Source: an uncultured Anaerolineae bacterium (GTDB lineage Bacteria > Chloroflexota > Anaerolineae > Aggregatilineales > Phototrophicaceae). Taken from it: a stretch of 64,000 bases of DNA. Where the stretch lies: positions 1-64,000 of the forward strand of contig CALIEB010000001.1 of NCBI GenBank assembly GCA_938022205.1. Direction: 5' to 3'. The position numbers and the translations under genes are program-made. This document shows, in pieces, positions 8,717 to 18,379 of the stretch. Under the pieces are notes generated by a model. It saw nothing but the letters and a program-made list of their open reading frames with translations, searched no databases and was not told the DNA's origin. Position 1 is the first letter of the stretch. Every line of letters begins with the position of its first letter.

Positions 8717-11293
8717 ATGGTCAAACCTGTCGCAACTGTGAGTGTCGTGCCACGACTGCCTAAGGCATTAGCACGACTAGAAGATTTGGCGTATAACATG
8801 CGCTTTACGTGGGACCACGAGACAATTAGCTTGTTTCGTCGCCTCGATCCCGACATTTGGGAAGCCACGCACCACAACCCTGTGGCATTGCTTGGCTTGA
8901 TTTCACAGGACAAACTTGAAGCTGCCAAGAATGACCCCGCTTTCATCGTGCATTACGAGCGCGCGCTAGAGCAGTTCGACGCTTACATGAACAACAAGCG
9001 CGCCTGGTTCAACGAAAAATACGGCAATGGCAACGGCAAAAACGGCATGAAACCGATAATTGCCTACTTCTCAATGGAGTTTGGCTTGGGCGAAAGCCTG
9101 CCCAACTATTCAGGTGGCTTGGGCGTGTTGAGCGGCGATCATCTCAAGAGTGCCAGCGACCTCAACATCCCGCTGGTCGGCGTGGGCTTGCTCTATCAAG
9201 AAGGCTACTTCCAGCAGTATTTGAATGCCGACGGCTGGCAGCAAGAGATGTACCCCATCAACGACTTTTACAACATGCCGCTGCGCCTTGAGCGCGACAA
9301 AGACGGCAACCCGATTAAAGTGAGCGTGCAGCTGCCCGGTCGCAAGCTCTACATTCAAGTTTGGCGCGCACAGGTCGGGCGTGTGCCGCTGTTTCTGCTG
9401 GACACGAACATCCCCGACAATCCCCGCGAGGAAGACCGCAGCTTGACCGACCGCCTCTACGGCGGCGACCGCCGCACACGCATCCGCCAAGAAATTGTCT
9501 TAGGTATCGGCGGTATCCGCGCCCTCGACGCGTTAGGCTTGCGTCCGACAGTGATGCACATGAACGAGGGACATTCCGCCTTCGCGCTGTTGGAACGAGC
9601 GCGCTGTTTGATGCGCGAAAACAACCTGTCTTTTGCCCAAGCCAAAGAAATTGTCGCCGCCAGCACTGTCTTTACCCTGCACACGCCAGTGCCAGCGGGC
9701 TTGGAACGCTTTGGCTTCGACCTCATCGATGAGCATTTCACCGAGTACATGCAAGAGCTAGGCTTGAGCCGCAGCCAGTTCATCGACCTTGCCCGCGAAA
9801 ACATGGGGACATATGAGCTGTTTTCCATGTCAGTGATGGCGTTGAAGATGTGCTACGGCGCGAACGGCGTGGCAAAGCTACACGGCGAAGTCAGCAAGGA
9901 CATGTGGAATTGGATGTACCCCAACGTGCCGCGCCACGAGGTGCCTGTAGAATCCGTCACCAACGGCATTCACGTACAAACGTGGATTAGCCGCGAGATG
10001 GCAACGCTGTTTGACCGCTATCTTGACCCGGCGTGGCGCACCGAAGAATGGCGCAAAGAGGTGTGGCAGTCGATTGAGAACGTGCCCGACAGCGAGCTTT
10101 GGCGCACGCATGCCCGCCGCCGCGAACGCCTCGTGGCGTATGCTCGTCAACGCCTTAAGAAACAGCTACAGCGGCGCGGCGCGGGAAAAGCGGAAATTGC
10201 CGCCGCCGACGAGGTGCTGAACCCTGACGCGCTGACGATTGGCTTTGCCCGCCGCTTCGCCACCTATAAGCGTGCTACGCTGATTTTCCGCGACCTCGAA
10301 CGCCTCGACCGCTTGGTCAACAACCCAGAACGCCCTGTGCAGTTTATCTTTGCGGGCAAGGCGCACCCTCATGACAACGAGGGCAAGGCGTTCATCCGCG
10401 AGATTGTGCGCATCGCCCACATGCCGCGTTTCCGTCATTCCTTCGTGTTCCTTGAGAACTACGACATGAGCGTAGCGCGCTATTTAGTGCAAGGCGTAGA
10501 CGTGTGGTTAAACAACCCGCGCCGCCCGAAAGAAGCCAGCGGCACTAGCGGCATGAAAGCCATTTACAACGGCTGTCTCAACTTCAGCGTGCTAGACGGC
10601 TGGTGGGACGAGGCATACAAGCCCGAAGTCGGTTGGGCGATTGGCGCAGGCGAAGAATACGACGAGAAATCACTCGAGGAACAAGACCGCATCGAGAGCG
10701 AGGCTCTCTACAACGTGCTAGAACAGGACATCGTGCCGACGTTTTACGCGCAACGCCGCGACGGTATCCCGCGCCAGTGGGTTGCCATGATGAAGAACGC
10801 CATCAAAGAGCTAGCCGGCTTTTTCAACACGCATCGCATGGTGCAAGAGTACACGCAAAAATACTACATGCCTGCTCACGAGCGCATCGTGCGCATGACC
10901 ACGCCCAAGCTAGAAAACGCGCTGTCCTACGTAAACTGGCGCATTAACTTGCCGAAGCTGTGGGGCGGCGTGCGCGTGCTGTCGGTAGAAGTTGAAGAAT
11001 CACAGGTAAAGGTCGGCACGAAAACGGATGTCCGCGCCACAGTGGTGCTTGGCGAGCTGAAGCCTGAAGAGGTGCGCGTGCAGCTCTATTACGGTAGCCT
11101 CGACACGCGCGGCGAGATTATTCGCGGCGAGGCAGTCGATATGGAGCTGGTGGGCGAGCAAGACGGGCAGTATCTCTACAAGGCAACGCACAAATACAGC
11201 ACAACGGGCGAGCAAGGGCTTTCCGTGCGCGTGCTGCCGCACCACGACTTTATGTCGACTCCATTCCAGCCCGAACTAATTACGTGGGCGTAG
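8717..11293 (+). CDS. glgP: Alpha-glucan (glycogen/starch) phosphorylase, GT35
   Basis: Releases glucose-1-phosphate from glycogen or maltodextrin. The frame is open from 8645, but the ATG at 8717 follows AGGAGA at 8702-8707, so I choose that start (858 residues). The N-terminus (LPKALARLEDLAYNMRFTWD) is the DUF3417 domain of the short, non-mammalian-type phosphorylases. The PLP-binding lysine is K614 in EASGTSGMKAIYNG. It pairs functionally with the glycogen synthesis operon at 19.4-24 kb but is transcribed separately. Confidence 0.95.
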   Translation: MVKPVATVSVVPRLPKALARLEDLAYNMRFTWDHETISLFRRLDPDIWEATHHNPVALLGLISQDKLEAAKNDPAFIVHYERALEQFDAYMNNKRAWFNEKYGNGNGKNGMKPIIAYFSMEFGLGESLPNYSGGLGVLSGDHLKSASDLNIPLVGVGLLYQEGYFQQYLNADGWQQEMYPINDFYNMPLRLERDKDGNPIKVSVQLPGRKLYIQVWRAQVGRVPLFLLDTNIPDNPREEDRSLTDRLYGGDRRTRIRQEIVLGIGGIRALDALGLRPTVMHMNEGHSAFALLERARCLMRENNLSFAQAKEIVAASTVFTLHTPVPAGLERFGFDLIDEHFTEYMQELGLSRSQFIDLARENMGTYELFSMSVMALKMCYGANGVAKLHGEVSKDMWNWMYPNVPRHEVPVESVTNGIHVQTWISREMATLFDRYLDPAWRTEEWRKEVWQSIENVPDSELWRTHARRRERLVAYARQRLKKQLQRRGAGKAEIAAADEVLNPDALTIGFARRFATYKRATLIFRDLERLDRLVNNPERPVQFIFAGKAHPHDNEGKAFIREIVRIAHMPRFRHSFVFLENYDMSVARYLVQGVDVWLNNPRRPKEASGTSGMKAIYNGCLNFSVLDGWWDEAYKPEVGWAIGAGEEYDEKSLEEQDRIESEALYNVLEQDIVPTFYAQRRDGIPRQWVAMMKNAIKELAGFFNTHRMVQEYTQKYYMPAHERIVRMTTPKLENALSYVNWRINLPKLWGGVRVLSVEVEESQVKVGTKTDVRATVVLGELKPEEVRVQLYYGSLDTRGEIIRGEAVDMELVGEQDGQYLYKATHKYSTTGEQGLSVRVLPHHDFMSTPFQPELITWA

Positions 11294-11328
11294 GCTAAAA
11301 CGCCGCACGCGCTGCAAAGGCAGCACAC

Positions 11329-11359
11329 AAAAGGGCGCGTGGTCTACGCCCCCTTTTTT
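11329..11359. terminator. Hairpin with T6 between convergent glgP and the ABC permease
   Basis: AAAAGGGCG can pair with CGCCCCCTTTT (two bulged C residues), followed by TTTTTT. It lies in the 70-base gap between convergent stop codons. The A-rich left arm gives it some terminator character on the minus strand as well. Confidence 0.6.
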
Positions 11360-11363
11360 ACGT

Positions 11364-12608
11364 CTAGCTCCTTACCAGCTTGGGCAGGTCGCGCAGGCGG
11401 GGCAGCTTGCCGCTGAGCAGGGTTTGCACGCGGAAGAGCCGCCCCGCCAGCCACATGCTGCCGAAAGCGGTCAACGCCAACAATCCTAAGCTCGCCACCA
11501 GCTGCTCAATTGGCACAGCCGCCAAGTTGAGGCGCATCATCATGGAAATAGGCGCAGTCAGCGGGAAGATGCTCAAGGCGGTAGGCAGCGCGGCGTTGGG
11601 TGTTTCAAGAAAAACCTGAAGGAAGTAGAACGGCACCACCGACGGAATGCTGAAGAAAGCAGCGTAGCCCGGTCCCTCACGCATCGACACCGAAAGCGCG
11701 CCCACCGTGCCGAACAAGCCCGCGAACATCATATAGCCCAGCACAAAATAGGCTAGCAGCAGTGGCAACCGTTCAACAGGCACGCGAATGTTAAGCAGCG
11801 CGCTAAAGCCCTGCATCGCGGGCAGCGACAACGCGACGTTGAGCGTGACCAGCCCACCAATGACCCACACCAACATCTGAAGCATGCCAATCACGCTTAC
11901 TGCCAAAATTTTGCCCGCCAGCAGCTGTGTTGGGTGAATGGTAGCAATCAGCACCTCGATAACCCTGTTCTCTTTCTCTTCTAGCACCGTTTGCAGCAGA
12001 TAGCCGTTGGTGACAAACACGCTCATAATGAACACGATAGTGAAAAAATAGAGCATGATAAAGTCAGCCCCGCGGTCAACCGCGCTGTTGCCCTCCGCAC
12101 GCGACAAGTTAAATGTCTCGAAGGTTGCGCTTTGCCGCAGCCCCATCAGCACCTGCGGGTTGATGCCGCTTGCTAGCGTCGTGTAGAACAGTTGCTCGAT
12201 AGGCTGCGTGTTAATCAGCGTGAACTTAAGGCTAGGCAAATGCAGTGTGACCTCTCCCGTCTCTAAGTAGTCGGGCGAGATGGTGTAGAACAGGTCAATC
12301 TCGCCCCTGCGCATGGCTTCGGCGGCGGAGGCTTCGTCGGCATAGGGCAGCAGCACGCCTCGCAGCGGCATGCTAATCGTGGGAAAGACAGCAGCAGGGT
12401 CGATAATGCCCGCCTTTTTGATGCCCTCAAAGTTGAACTGCTGCAAAATATCAGCTAGCGGCTCTTCTTGGCGGTTGGCATTGAGCGCGTTGTGGCCCAA
12501 CAGCAGCACGAACGCCAGCAGCGGAATGCCAAACGTCGTGAACAAATAGCCACCACGCTTAAAGTTATGCCAGAACTCATGTTGGAAAACTTGCCATATG
12601 GATCGCAT
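11364..12608 (-). CDS. ABC-2 type transporter permease (second of pair)
   Basis: A 414-residue integral membrane protein of the ABC-2/NatB type: one N-terminal transmembrane helix (GIPLLAFVLLLGHN), a large extracytoplasmic domain (about 45-180), then five or six helices, with VLEEKENRVIEVLIATIHPTQLLAGKIL at the cytoplasmic coupling loop. It is the last gene of a three-gene exporter operon, three bases after the first permease, with GAGGAG before its ATG. Substrate unknown; NatAB-type exporters move Na+ or drugs, but nothing here identifies the cargo. Confidence 0.88.
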   Translation of the reverse strand: MRSIWQVFQHEFWHNFKRGGYLFTTFGIPLLAFVLLLGHNALNANRQEEPLADILQQFNFEGIKKAGIIDPAAVFPTISMPLRGVLLPYADEASAAEAMRRGEIDLFYTISPDYLETGEVTLHLPSLKFTLINTQPIEQLFYTTLASGINPQVLMGLRQSATFETFNLSRAEGNSAVDRGADFIMLYFFTIVFIMSVFVTNGYLLQTVLEEKENRVIEVLIATIHPTQLLAGKILAVSVIGMLQMLVWVIGGLVTLNVALSLPAMQGFSALLNIRVPVERLPLLLAYFVLGYMMFAGLFGTVGALSVSMREGPGYAAFFSIPSVVPFYFLQVFLETPNAALPTALSIFPLTAPISMMMRLNLAAVPIEQLVASLGLLALTAFGSMWLAGRLFRVQTLLSGKLPRLRDLPKLVRS

Positions 12609-12611
12609 ATA

Positions 12612-13832
12612 CTAGCTCCTCACAGCGACTGTAACCGAGCGTGACCGCAGCACCTGCCATATCTCACGCAGCGTCACGCGCTTACCGTAAAGCAAAACAC
12701 CCCAACGGAAAAGTTTAGCGGCTGCCCAAACGATGAACAGCGTGGTGACAAGTGCCAAGCCAATGCTGAGCGCGAGCTGCCACATCGGCACAATGCCAAA
12801 GGCCATTCGCAGCAACATCGCCATGCCCGACGTGAACGGCACGAAGCTCAGCACCACAGGCAGGGTGCTATCGGGTTCGCTCATGAACAAACCGACAAAG
12901 AAAAGCGGAATGACAACCACAAACGAAATTACGCCGGCGTATTGTCGGCTTTCTTGCTCGCTGTCGACCAACGCGCCGATACCCGCCAGCAGCCCGCCAT
13001 ACAAAAAGTAGCTGATGAGGAAGTAAATCAGCGCGGTAAACAAAAGGTCGGGTGGAATGCTGAGATCTTCCAAGCCCTCTAGGTTGCGCCCTAATAGCAG
13101 CACTACGAAGCCAATCATCACCCACACCACCACTTGCAGCAAGCCAATCAACCCCAGACCTAGCACCTTACCCGCCAGCAGCTGTGTGGTCGTCAAGCTA
13201 GTGAGCAAAATTTCCATAAGGCGGTTGGTCTTCTCTTCGACGATGCTCGACATGAGAAACGCGCTGCTAAACTGCAATGCCATGATGAAAAGCGTCACAA
13301 ATAGGATTGGGATAATGAGCAGTGCCAAGATGACATTCGATGAAAGCCTGCGCCCGCTGTCTTGCAAATAAACAATCATGTTCACAGGCTTCTCTAGCAA
13401 CTCGGCACGCAGGTCACTGTCCGCGCTGGCAGCAAGGCGCGCCTTGATAAACCGCTCGACTTCGCGTTCAACCGCAGTCGGCACGCTACTGCGCGCGTAG
13501 AGCGACACCTTGCCGGTAAACGCATAGCGCGGCGTGAAGACAACATACAGTTCAATGTCGCCGTTTTCTAAGGCTTTTGTCGCCGCCTCTTGGCTTTGGT
13601 AGGGCAAAAAGGCAGCAAAGTCAACGCTTGGGCTAAGCAAGCCCGTTTCGTCAACATAGCCAATGCGCTCGCCTTGAATGTCGCCGCTTTGTACCGCCAG
13701 CGCGTTGGCAAACGCTACAATGCCAAAAATGCCCGCCATGATTAACGGCAGCCCAAACAGCGCGAACAAAAACGAAGGCTTCTTGACGTTGCTGACAAAT
13801 TCATGCTGCGCCACGATGAGTGTAGGGTTCAT
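12612..13832 (-). CDS. ABC-2 type transporter permease (first of pair)
   Basis: A 406-residue paralogue of the following permease with the same layout: an N-terminal helix, an extracytoplasmic domain at about 45-165, then a C-terminal helical bundle with SIVEEKTNRLMEILLTSLTTTQLLAGK. Its ATG overlaps the stop of the ATPase gene by four bases (ATGA), indicating translational coupling. The two permeases are distinct, which suggests a heterodimeric channel driven by one ATPase. Confidence 0.88.
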   Translation of the reverse strand: MNPTLIVAQHEFVSNVKKPSFLFALFGLPLIMAGIFGIVAFANALAVQSGDIQGERIGYVDETGLLSPSVDFAAFLPYQSQEAATKALENGDIELYVVFTPRYAFTGKVSLYARSSVPTAVEREVERFIKARLAASADSDLRAELLEKPVNMIVYLQDSGRRLSSNVILALLIIPILFVTLFIMALQFSSAFLMSSIVEEKTNRLMEILLTSLTTTQLLAGKVLGLGLIGLLQVVVWVMIGFVVLLLGRNLEGLEDLSIPPDLLFTALIYFLISYFLYGGLLAGIGALVDSEQESRQYAGVISFVVVIPLFFVGLFMSEPDSTLPVVLSFVPFTSGMAMLLRMAFGIVPMWQLALSIGLALVTTLFIVWAAAKLFRWGVLLYGKRVTLREIWQVLRSRSVTVAVRS

Positions 13833-14743
13833 GCTGCCTCCTCGCCCGCCGCGCGGATGAAAATCTCGTTGAGGCTGGGAACAGCGCGCTCAAAGCGGTT
13901 GATGATGTAGGCATTGCTGCGTGCAATCGCCTCCAACACCATGTCGCTGGTCACATCATCGGCAAGGTGCAACAACTTCGCGCCGCGCTGATTGGGCGTG
14001 TCTTCAACGCTGCGTACCCCCGCCAGCGCATTCCAGTCGCCTGTGCCTTCGACAATAATGGCGTGCTTGGCGTACTGCTGACGGATAGCGTTCACCTCCC
14101 CGTAGAGCTTCTGCTGCCCCTTGCTTATCATCAACAAGCGGTCTGCTAGCTCCTCGACTTCGTTCATCTGGTGGGTACTCATCACCACCGCGCCACCGCG
14201 CCCACGAAACTCCGTCAGCAAGTCTTTAATCATCATGCGGTTGATGGGGTCAAGCCCGCTAAACGGCTCGTCGATGATGATAAGCTGGGGGTCATGCATG
14301 ACCGTGACAGCGAACTGCACTTTTTGCTGCATGCCCTTGCTCAACTCGCTCACCTTCTTCTTGGCGTAATCCGCCAGCTCGAAGCGTTCGAGATAGTCGA
14401 GGCTACGGCGTTTTGCCTCTGCGTTGCTTAACCCCTTGAGCTTGCCTAGATAGACCATCATGTCTAACACGCTAATCGTCTTGTACAAGCCGCGCTCTTC
14501 GGGCAAATAGCCAATCTTTGCCTTGTTCTCGTCGGTCAGCGGCTGACCGAACACGTGAATGCTGCCCTCGTCAGGGCGAATAATGTCCAAAATCATGCGG
14601 ATAGTGGTGCTTTTGCCTGACCCATTAGGTCCCAGTAGGGCAAAAATTTCGCCCGCGTTGACCTCGAACGTCAACTTGTCTACCGCCTTAAAGTCGCCAT
14701 AAGACTTACTAATCTCTAAGGCTTGTATCGGTTTCTGCATCAT
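13829..14743 (-). CDS. ABC transporter ATP-binding protein (ABC-2 exporter, NatA-like)
   Basis: A 304-residue ATPase that would power the two downstream permeases. Walker A is GPNGSGKST, the signature is LSKGMQQK, and Walker B is LIIIDEPFSGLD followed by the H-loop MSTHQMNE. The C-terminal about 80 residues look like the DUF4162 extension common in ABC-2 exporters. A GGGGGGAA stretch precedes the start. First gene of the operon; a minus-strand TATAAT lies at 14773-14778. Confidence 0.93.
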   Translation of the reverse strand: MMQKPIQALEISKSYGDFKAVDKLTFEVNAGEIFALLGPNGSGKSTTIRMILDIIRPDEGSIHVFGQPLTDENKAKIGYLPEERGLYKTISVLDMMVYLGKLKGLSNAEAKRRSLDYLERFELADYAKKKVSELSKGMQQKVQFAVTVMHDPQLIIIDEPFSGLDPINRMMIKDLLTEFRGRGGAVVMSTHQMNEVEELADRLLMISKGQQKLYGEVNAIRQQYAKHAIIVEGTGDWNALAGVRSVEDTPNQRGAKLLHLADDVTSDMVLEAIARSNAYIINRFERAVPSLNEIFIRAAGEEAA

Positions 14744-14772
14744 TTCCCCCCTTTGTGCGATAAATATGTTAC

Positions 14773-14778
14773 ATTATA
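14773..14778 (-). promoter_or_regulatory. Candidate -10 for the ABC exporter operon
   Basis: TATAAT on the minus strand in an AT-rich patch about 30 bases before the ATPase start. No good -35 hexamer is visible. The rest of the 228-base divergent gap to the receiver gene holds no other convincing feature. Confidence 0.35.
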
Positions 14779-14971
14779 TATTATGCTGCAAAACATGGCA
14801 GAAATATACCCTCATTTCTTAGGGTTCTCGCGCAAAGGGCTACATTTGCAGGTATCAGCGGTGTTCTCATTCCATCGCTAAAGTGGTAAAATGCAGGCGT
14901 TCTTAATGTGCAAAATAGCCATTTGCGTGTATGCTGAAGGTACACGTACTTAACCCAGAGCGGAGACGTAC

Positions 14972-15355
14972 ATGAAAAAAAACATTCTTGTGGTGGATGA
15001 CGAACGCGGTGCATTAATCCTTATCGGCATCATGTTAGAGCGCGGCGGCTTCGATGTCATCAAAGCGCAAGACGCAGAGAATGCGCTGGCGTTGCTAGAC
15101 CAAATGACTCCGGACTTAATTGTTTTGGACGTGATGATGCCCCATATCAACGGCATCGAGCTGTGCAAGATGATTCGTCAACGCCCCGACACCAAGCACG
15201 TGCCAATACTGATTTTATCCGCGCGCGGCGATGCCGACAGCGTCATGGCAGGCATGGAAGCAGGCGCGAACGACTACTTGCCTAAGCCCATCCTGCATCA
15301 TGACCTGGTGGCGAAAGTGCGCGCCATTCTGTCACAATCCGCTGAAGCCAAATAA
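14972..15355 (+). CDS. Single-domain response regulator (receiver)
   Basis: A 127-residue CheY-like receiver with no output domain. The acidic pocket is D9-D10-E11, the phospho-acceptor is D53 in VLDVMMP, with S/T in LSARG and the conserved lysine in YLPKPI. No kinase gene is adjacent; the nearest is at 24.1 kb. GCGGAGA lies before the ATG. It converges with the transglycosylase gene (five bases between stop codons). Its partner and target cannot be told from the sequence. Confidence 0.93.
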   Translation: MKKNILVVDDERGALILIGIMLERGGFDVIKAQDAENALALLDQMTPDLIVLDVMMPHINGIELCKMIRQRPDTKHVPILILSARGDADSVMAGMEAGANDYLPKPILHHDLVAKVRAILSQSAEAK

Positions 15356-15359
15356 GCTG

Positions 15360-17882
15360 CTACACGCCATAAAGCGCACGATAAATGGCATAATGGCTGT
15401 AAATGCGCTCAAGGTAGCGGCGCGTCTCTTCAAATTGAATGGTGACCATCAGGGCATCGATGCCCCCACCGCTGAGTTTCACCCAATCTAAGGCACGCCC
15501 TGGTCCCGCGTTATACGCGGCTAGGGCGGCAGCCACATTGCCCTTGAACAAACGCAGCTGCTCATCCAAATAGAACGCGCCGAATGCGATGCCGACGTGC
15601 GGGCGATAGAGGTCTACATCCTGAAAATTGGCGTAATTCAGCTTGCCCGCGATGTAACGTCCGGTCGAGGGAATGACTTGTGTCAAGCCACGTGCCTGCG
15701 CACTGCTGGTGGCGTTGGTGTTGTACAAGCTCTCTTGGCGTATCAGCGCGAACAACACCAGCGGGTCAAAGCCATAGCGCGCCTGCTGTTCCAACACCAG
15801 ATGGCTGTAATAAATGGGGTAGCGCATGCGCGCCAGATAAGCAGGAGCTTGCAACGTCGGCACGCCCGAAGCGACAATCACATCCGCCGCCGCAACAATC
15901 GACGAGGAGAACGCGCCACGCTCGCGCAGTGCAATCGCCAGTTGGTAGGATGTGAGCGCGTCTTTGTTAGCACGCGCCTCATCCAACAGCGCGGTGAACT
16001 CGGTCAACGCCTCGTCATATGCTGCCAATGCCCAAAGCTCGCTGCCGCGTATGAAACGCGGGTCTGCCTGCAGCGTCGGCGCGAGCGCAGCAAGGTTGCC
16101 CTCCTGCGTGATAGCGAACGTTTGGCGCAGCCACGCCTCTGCTTCGGCGCGGTCGGCTGCCTCGTCAAACGTCCAGCGGAACTGAGCCGGTGGCGTGAAC
16201 GGCTCGACGTTGTTGAGAATGTCGGCAGCGCGCAACCCAAAGAAGCTGTCGGGAGCAGTGCTGCGCGCTAATTGCAACGCCTCGTCGCTGGTGCGCAAGT
16301 CGCCGCGCTGACGTGCCAGCCTACCCACCCATAAGTAAGCAGCCGCGCGGTCATTGCCCGTGCTAATAGCGGCAATGCGCCCGTAGAGATTTTCCGCCAC
16401 TAACCACTCTTCATTGCTCACAGCGGTCGAAGCGGCAATAAATAAGCCGTTACTCGCCCATGTGCTTTGTGGATAGGTGTCGGCAAGGCGCACGAACGTT
16501 TCCCGCGCTAGGGTGGGCTGTCCGTTCGTGCCATAGAGATAACCCGCGCGCCACAACGCTTCGGCAGCTGCGTCGCTAAGTGCGGCGTAATCGCGTGCCA
16601 ACGCCAAGTAGGTTTGAATTGCACCGTCAACATCGCCGCTCAAAAAGCGCGTGCGCCCCTGCTCTAACAGCGCGCTGCCCAGCAAGGGACTGTTGGGGTA
16701 CTGTTGCACAATCGTTTGGAAGGCAACAATTGCCGCTTGCGCGTTGCCAATCTCACGATAGGCACGCCCCAACAGCAAGTAGAGTTCGTCGGGAATGTCG
16801 CTTAGCAAGAACGTGGAGGTATGCTCGTTGAACGCCGTGATAGCACTCTGATAGTCGCCGTACTGAAAGCTAACTTTACCGCGCGCGAAACCCGTTAGCG
16901 ACACGCCATGCTGCACCAACGCTTGCATGGCAGTGTACGCGCTGCGCGTGTCGTTGTAATTGTCGAAGACGAGGCGCAAGCGCGCCAGCCCTTGCTCGCG
17001 ACTGCCGCCGTTAAGCAGCGTTTGCCCGGCCAGCAGCTCGATAGACGCGCGGTAGGCGTGGTTGCGCGCCACCGCCAAAATCGCGTCATATTGCGCGACC
17101 GCTTCGGCAGTGCGCCCGTTGCTAGCAAGAATGCGCGCCAGCTTTTCGCGCAAAATCAGCTGCGGCACCAGCGTGCGATTGGCATCCACCGCCCGCTTGT
17201 AGCTAGCAAGCGCGTTTTCAAGCTGTCCCAATGCCAGCTGTGCGTCACCGATGCGCTCATAGGCGTAGCTATCGACCAAATTGGGGCGCAGCGCAAGGTA
17301 TTGCGTGAAATCGTTAATCGCGTCTTGCCAGCGTGATAGCCCCAAATAAGCGTCGCCGCGCAAGAAATAGGCTTGATGCGCGCGCACATCGTTAGGAAAA
17401 CGGGCAATCAGCGCGCTGGCGGCAGCTTCTGCCTGCTCAAAAAAACCATCTTTTAGAGCAGATTGCGCGAGCCGCAGCGCAGCCTCCGCACGTATATCCT
17501 CTGCCAGCGCGTCACCTTGCGCCAAAATAAGCGCGTAGCTACTGGCGGCATCCTCGTAAAATCCGTCTTGTTGCTGTTGCTGCGCCTTTGCGAGCAGCTC
17601 ATACGGTTGGGTAAAAGCTAGCGTAGGTGGCAAGGTGGGCGGCAACAGCACGAAAGGCGTATCGCTGGGTGCAGGGGGTGGCACGCTTTGCGTTTGCGCC
17701 GCGCTTGGCAAGGGCGTAGCGGTGATGTAAATCACGCCCATTGCGTCCGGCGTGGGCAAATCAGGCGTAGCAGTCACGTAGATGATATTGTCAGCATTTG
17801 GTGTAGGCAAATTGGGACTGTTCAAGTTACACGCGCTTACGCTGAAGGCAAGCAGCAAAAGAGACAAACGAGCAAAGCGCAT
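15360..17882 (-). CDS. TPR-containing lytic transglycosylase lipoprotein (Slt70-like)
   Basis: About 840 residues. A signal peptide with lipobox (LLLLAFSVSAC) predicts a lipid-anchored, extracytoplasmic enzyme. A Thr/Pro-rich linker with two copies of a VTATP/ITATP-type motif follows, then a long run of TPR repeats (about 90-640). The C-terminal SLT domain has the catalytic glutamate E718 in IRQESLYNTNA, then SSAQARGLTQVIPST and ALAAYNAGPGRALDW. It would cleave the MurNAc-GlcNAc bond with anhydro formation. I use the ATG at 17882 rather than the GTG at 17885, with AAGGA upstream. Confidence 0.92.
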   Translation of the reverse strand: MRFARLSLLLLAFSVSACNLNSPNLPTPNADNIIYVTATPDLPTPDAMGVIYITATPLPSAAQTQSVPPPAPSDTPFVLLPPTLPPTLAFTQPYELLAKAQQQQQDGFYEDAASSYALILAQGDALAEDIRAEAALRLAQSALKDGFFEQAEAAASALIARFPNDVRAHQAYFLRGDAYLGLSRWQDAINDFTQYLALRPNLVDSYAYERIGDAQLALGQLENALASYKRAVDANRTLVPQLILREKLARILASNGRTAEAVAQYDAILAVARNHAYRASIELLAGQTLLNGGSREQGLARLRLVFDNYNDTRSAYTAMQALVQHGVSLTGFARGKVSFQYGDYQSAITAFNEHTSTFLLSDIPDELYLLLGRAYREIGNAQAAIVAFQTIVQQYPNSPLLGSALLEQGRTRFLSGDVDGAIQTYLALARDYAALSDAAAEALWRAGYLYGTNGQPTLARETFVRLADTYPQSTWASNGLFIAASTAVSNEEWLVAENLYGRIAAISTGNDRAAAYLWVGRLARQRGDLRTSDEALQLARSTAPDSFFGLRAADILNNVEPFTPPAQFRWTFDEAADRAEAEAWLRQTFAITQEGNLAALAPTLQADPRFIRGSELWALAAYDEALTEFTALLDEARANKDALTSYQLAIALRERGAFSSSIVAAADVIVASGVPTLQAPAYLARMRYPIYYSHLVLEQQARYGFDPLVLFALIRQESLYNTNATSSAQARGLTQVIPSTGRYIAGKLNYANFQDVDLYRPHVGIAFGAFYLDEQLRLFKGNVAAALAAYNAGPGRALDWVKLSGGGIDALMVTIQFEETRRYLERIYSHYAIYRALYGV

Positions 17883-17897
17883 CACACAATCCTTGTG

Positions 17898-18377
17898 CTA
17901 GTGGTCGGTTGGGGGAACAAGCGTCCCGTCTAGCCAGCCCATGCCGTAGCCCACGACGAGATGCCCCGCCTCAGCGAGAGCTTTGCCAAGCGTGTGCATG
18001 TCGTGGAACGTCCACCAGTGGTCAGGGCTGGGCAAAATCGCCACGCCAAAATCTTGCACCACCAGCGCACTGAGCGTGCGCGTGGCAGCACGTGGGTGCG
18101 TGCTTGGACGCGCATCGCGGCGGTCGCTGCGCGTCAACGTGACACGGAAACGCGAAGGCGTGCGCGGCGCGTGCGCGGTGTCGGTATACACCAGCACTTG
18201 ATAGTCAATAAAAGCGTGCAAACCGTCGTTAAGCGGCTTATACCAGCGAAACTTGCCGCCGAGCTGTTGCAGCGGCATTGCCTCAAGTTGATAGCCGCCA
18301 GCCTGATAGGCTTGTCCGACGACCGTGACCATCAGCTCGTGAAACAGCGTAATGAGGGGTTGGCGTTCGGGCAACAT
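17898..18377 (-). CDS. Unknown protein coupled to a DEDDh exonuclease
   Basis: A 159-residue protein that I do not recognise. It has no signal peptide or membrane segment and is rich in His, Trp and Tyr, with a basic middle part (TLTRSDRRDARPSTHPRAATR) and an ordered C-terminus (DFGVAILPSPDHWWTFHDMHTLG). It starts two bases after the exonuclease stop, so the two are almost certainly co-transcribed and may act together. Confidence 0.65.
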   Translation of the reverse strand: MLPERQPLITLFHELMVTVVGQAYQAGGYQLEAMPLQQLGGKFRWYKPLNDGLHAFIDYQVLVYTDTAHAPRTPSRFRVTLTRSDRRDARPSTHPRAATRTLSALVVQDFGVAILPSPDHWWTFHDMHTLGKALAEAGHLVVGYGMGWLDGTLVPPTDH

Positions 18378-18379
18378 CG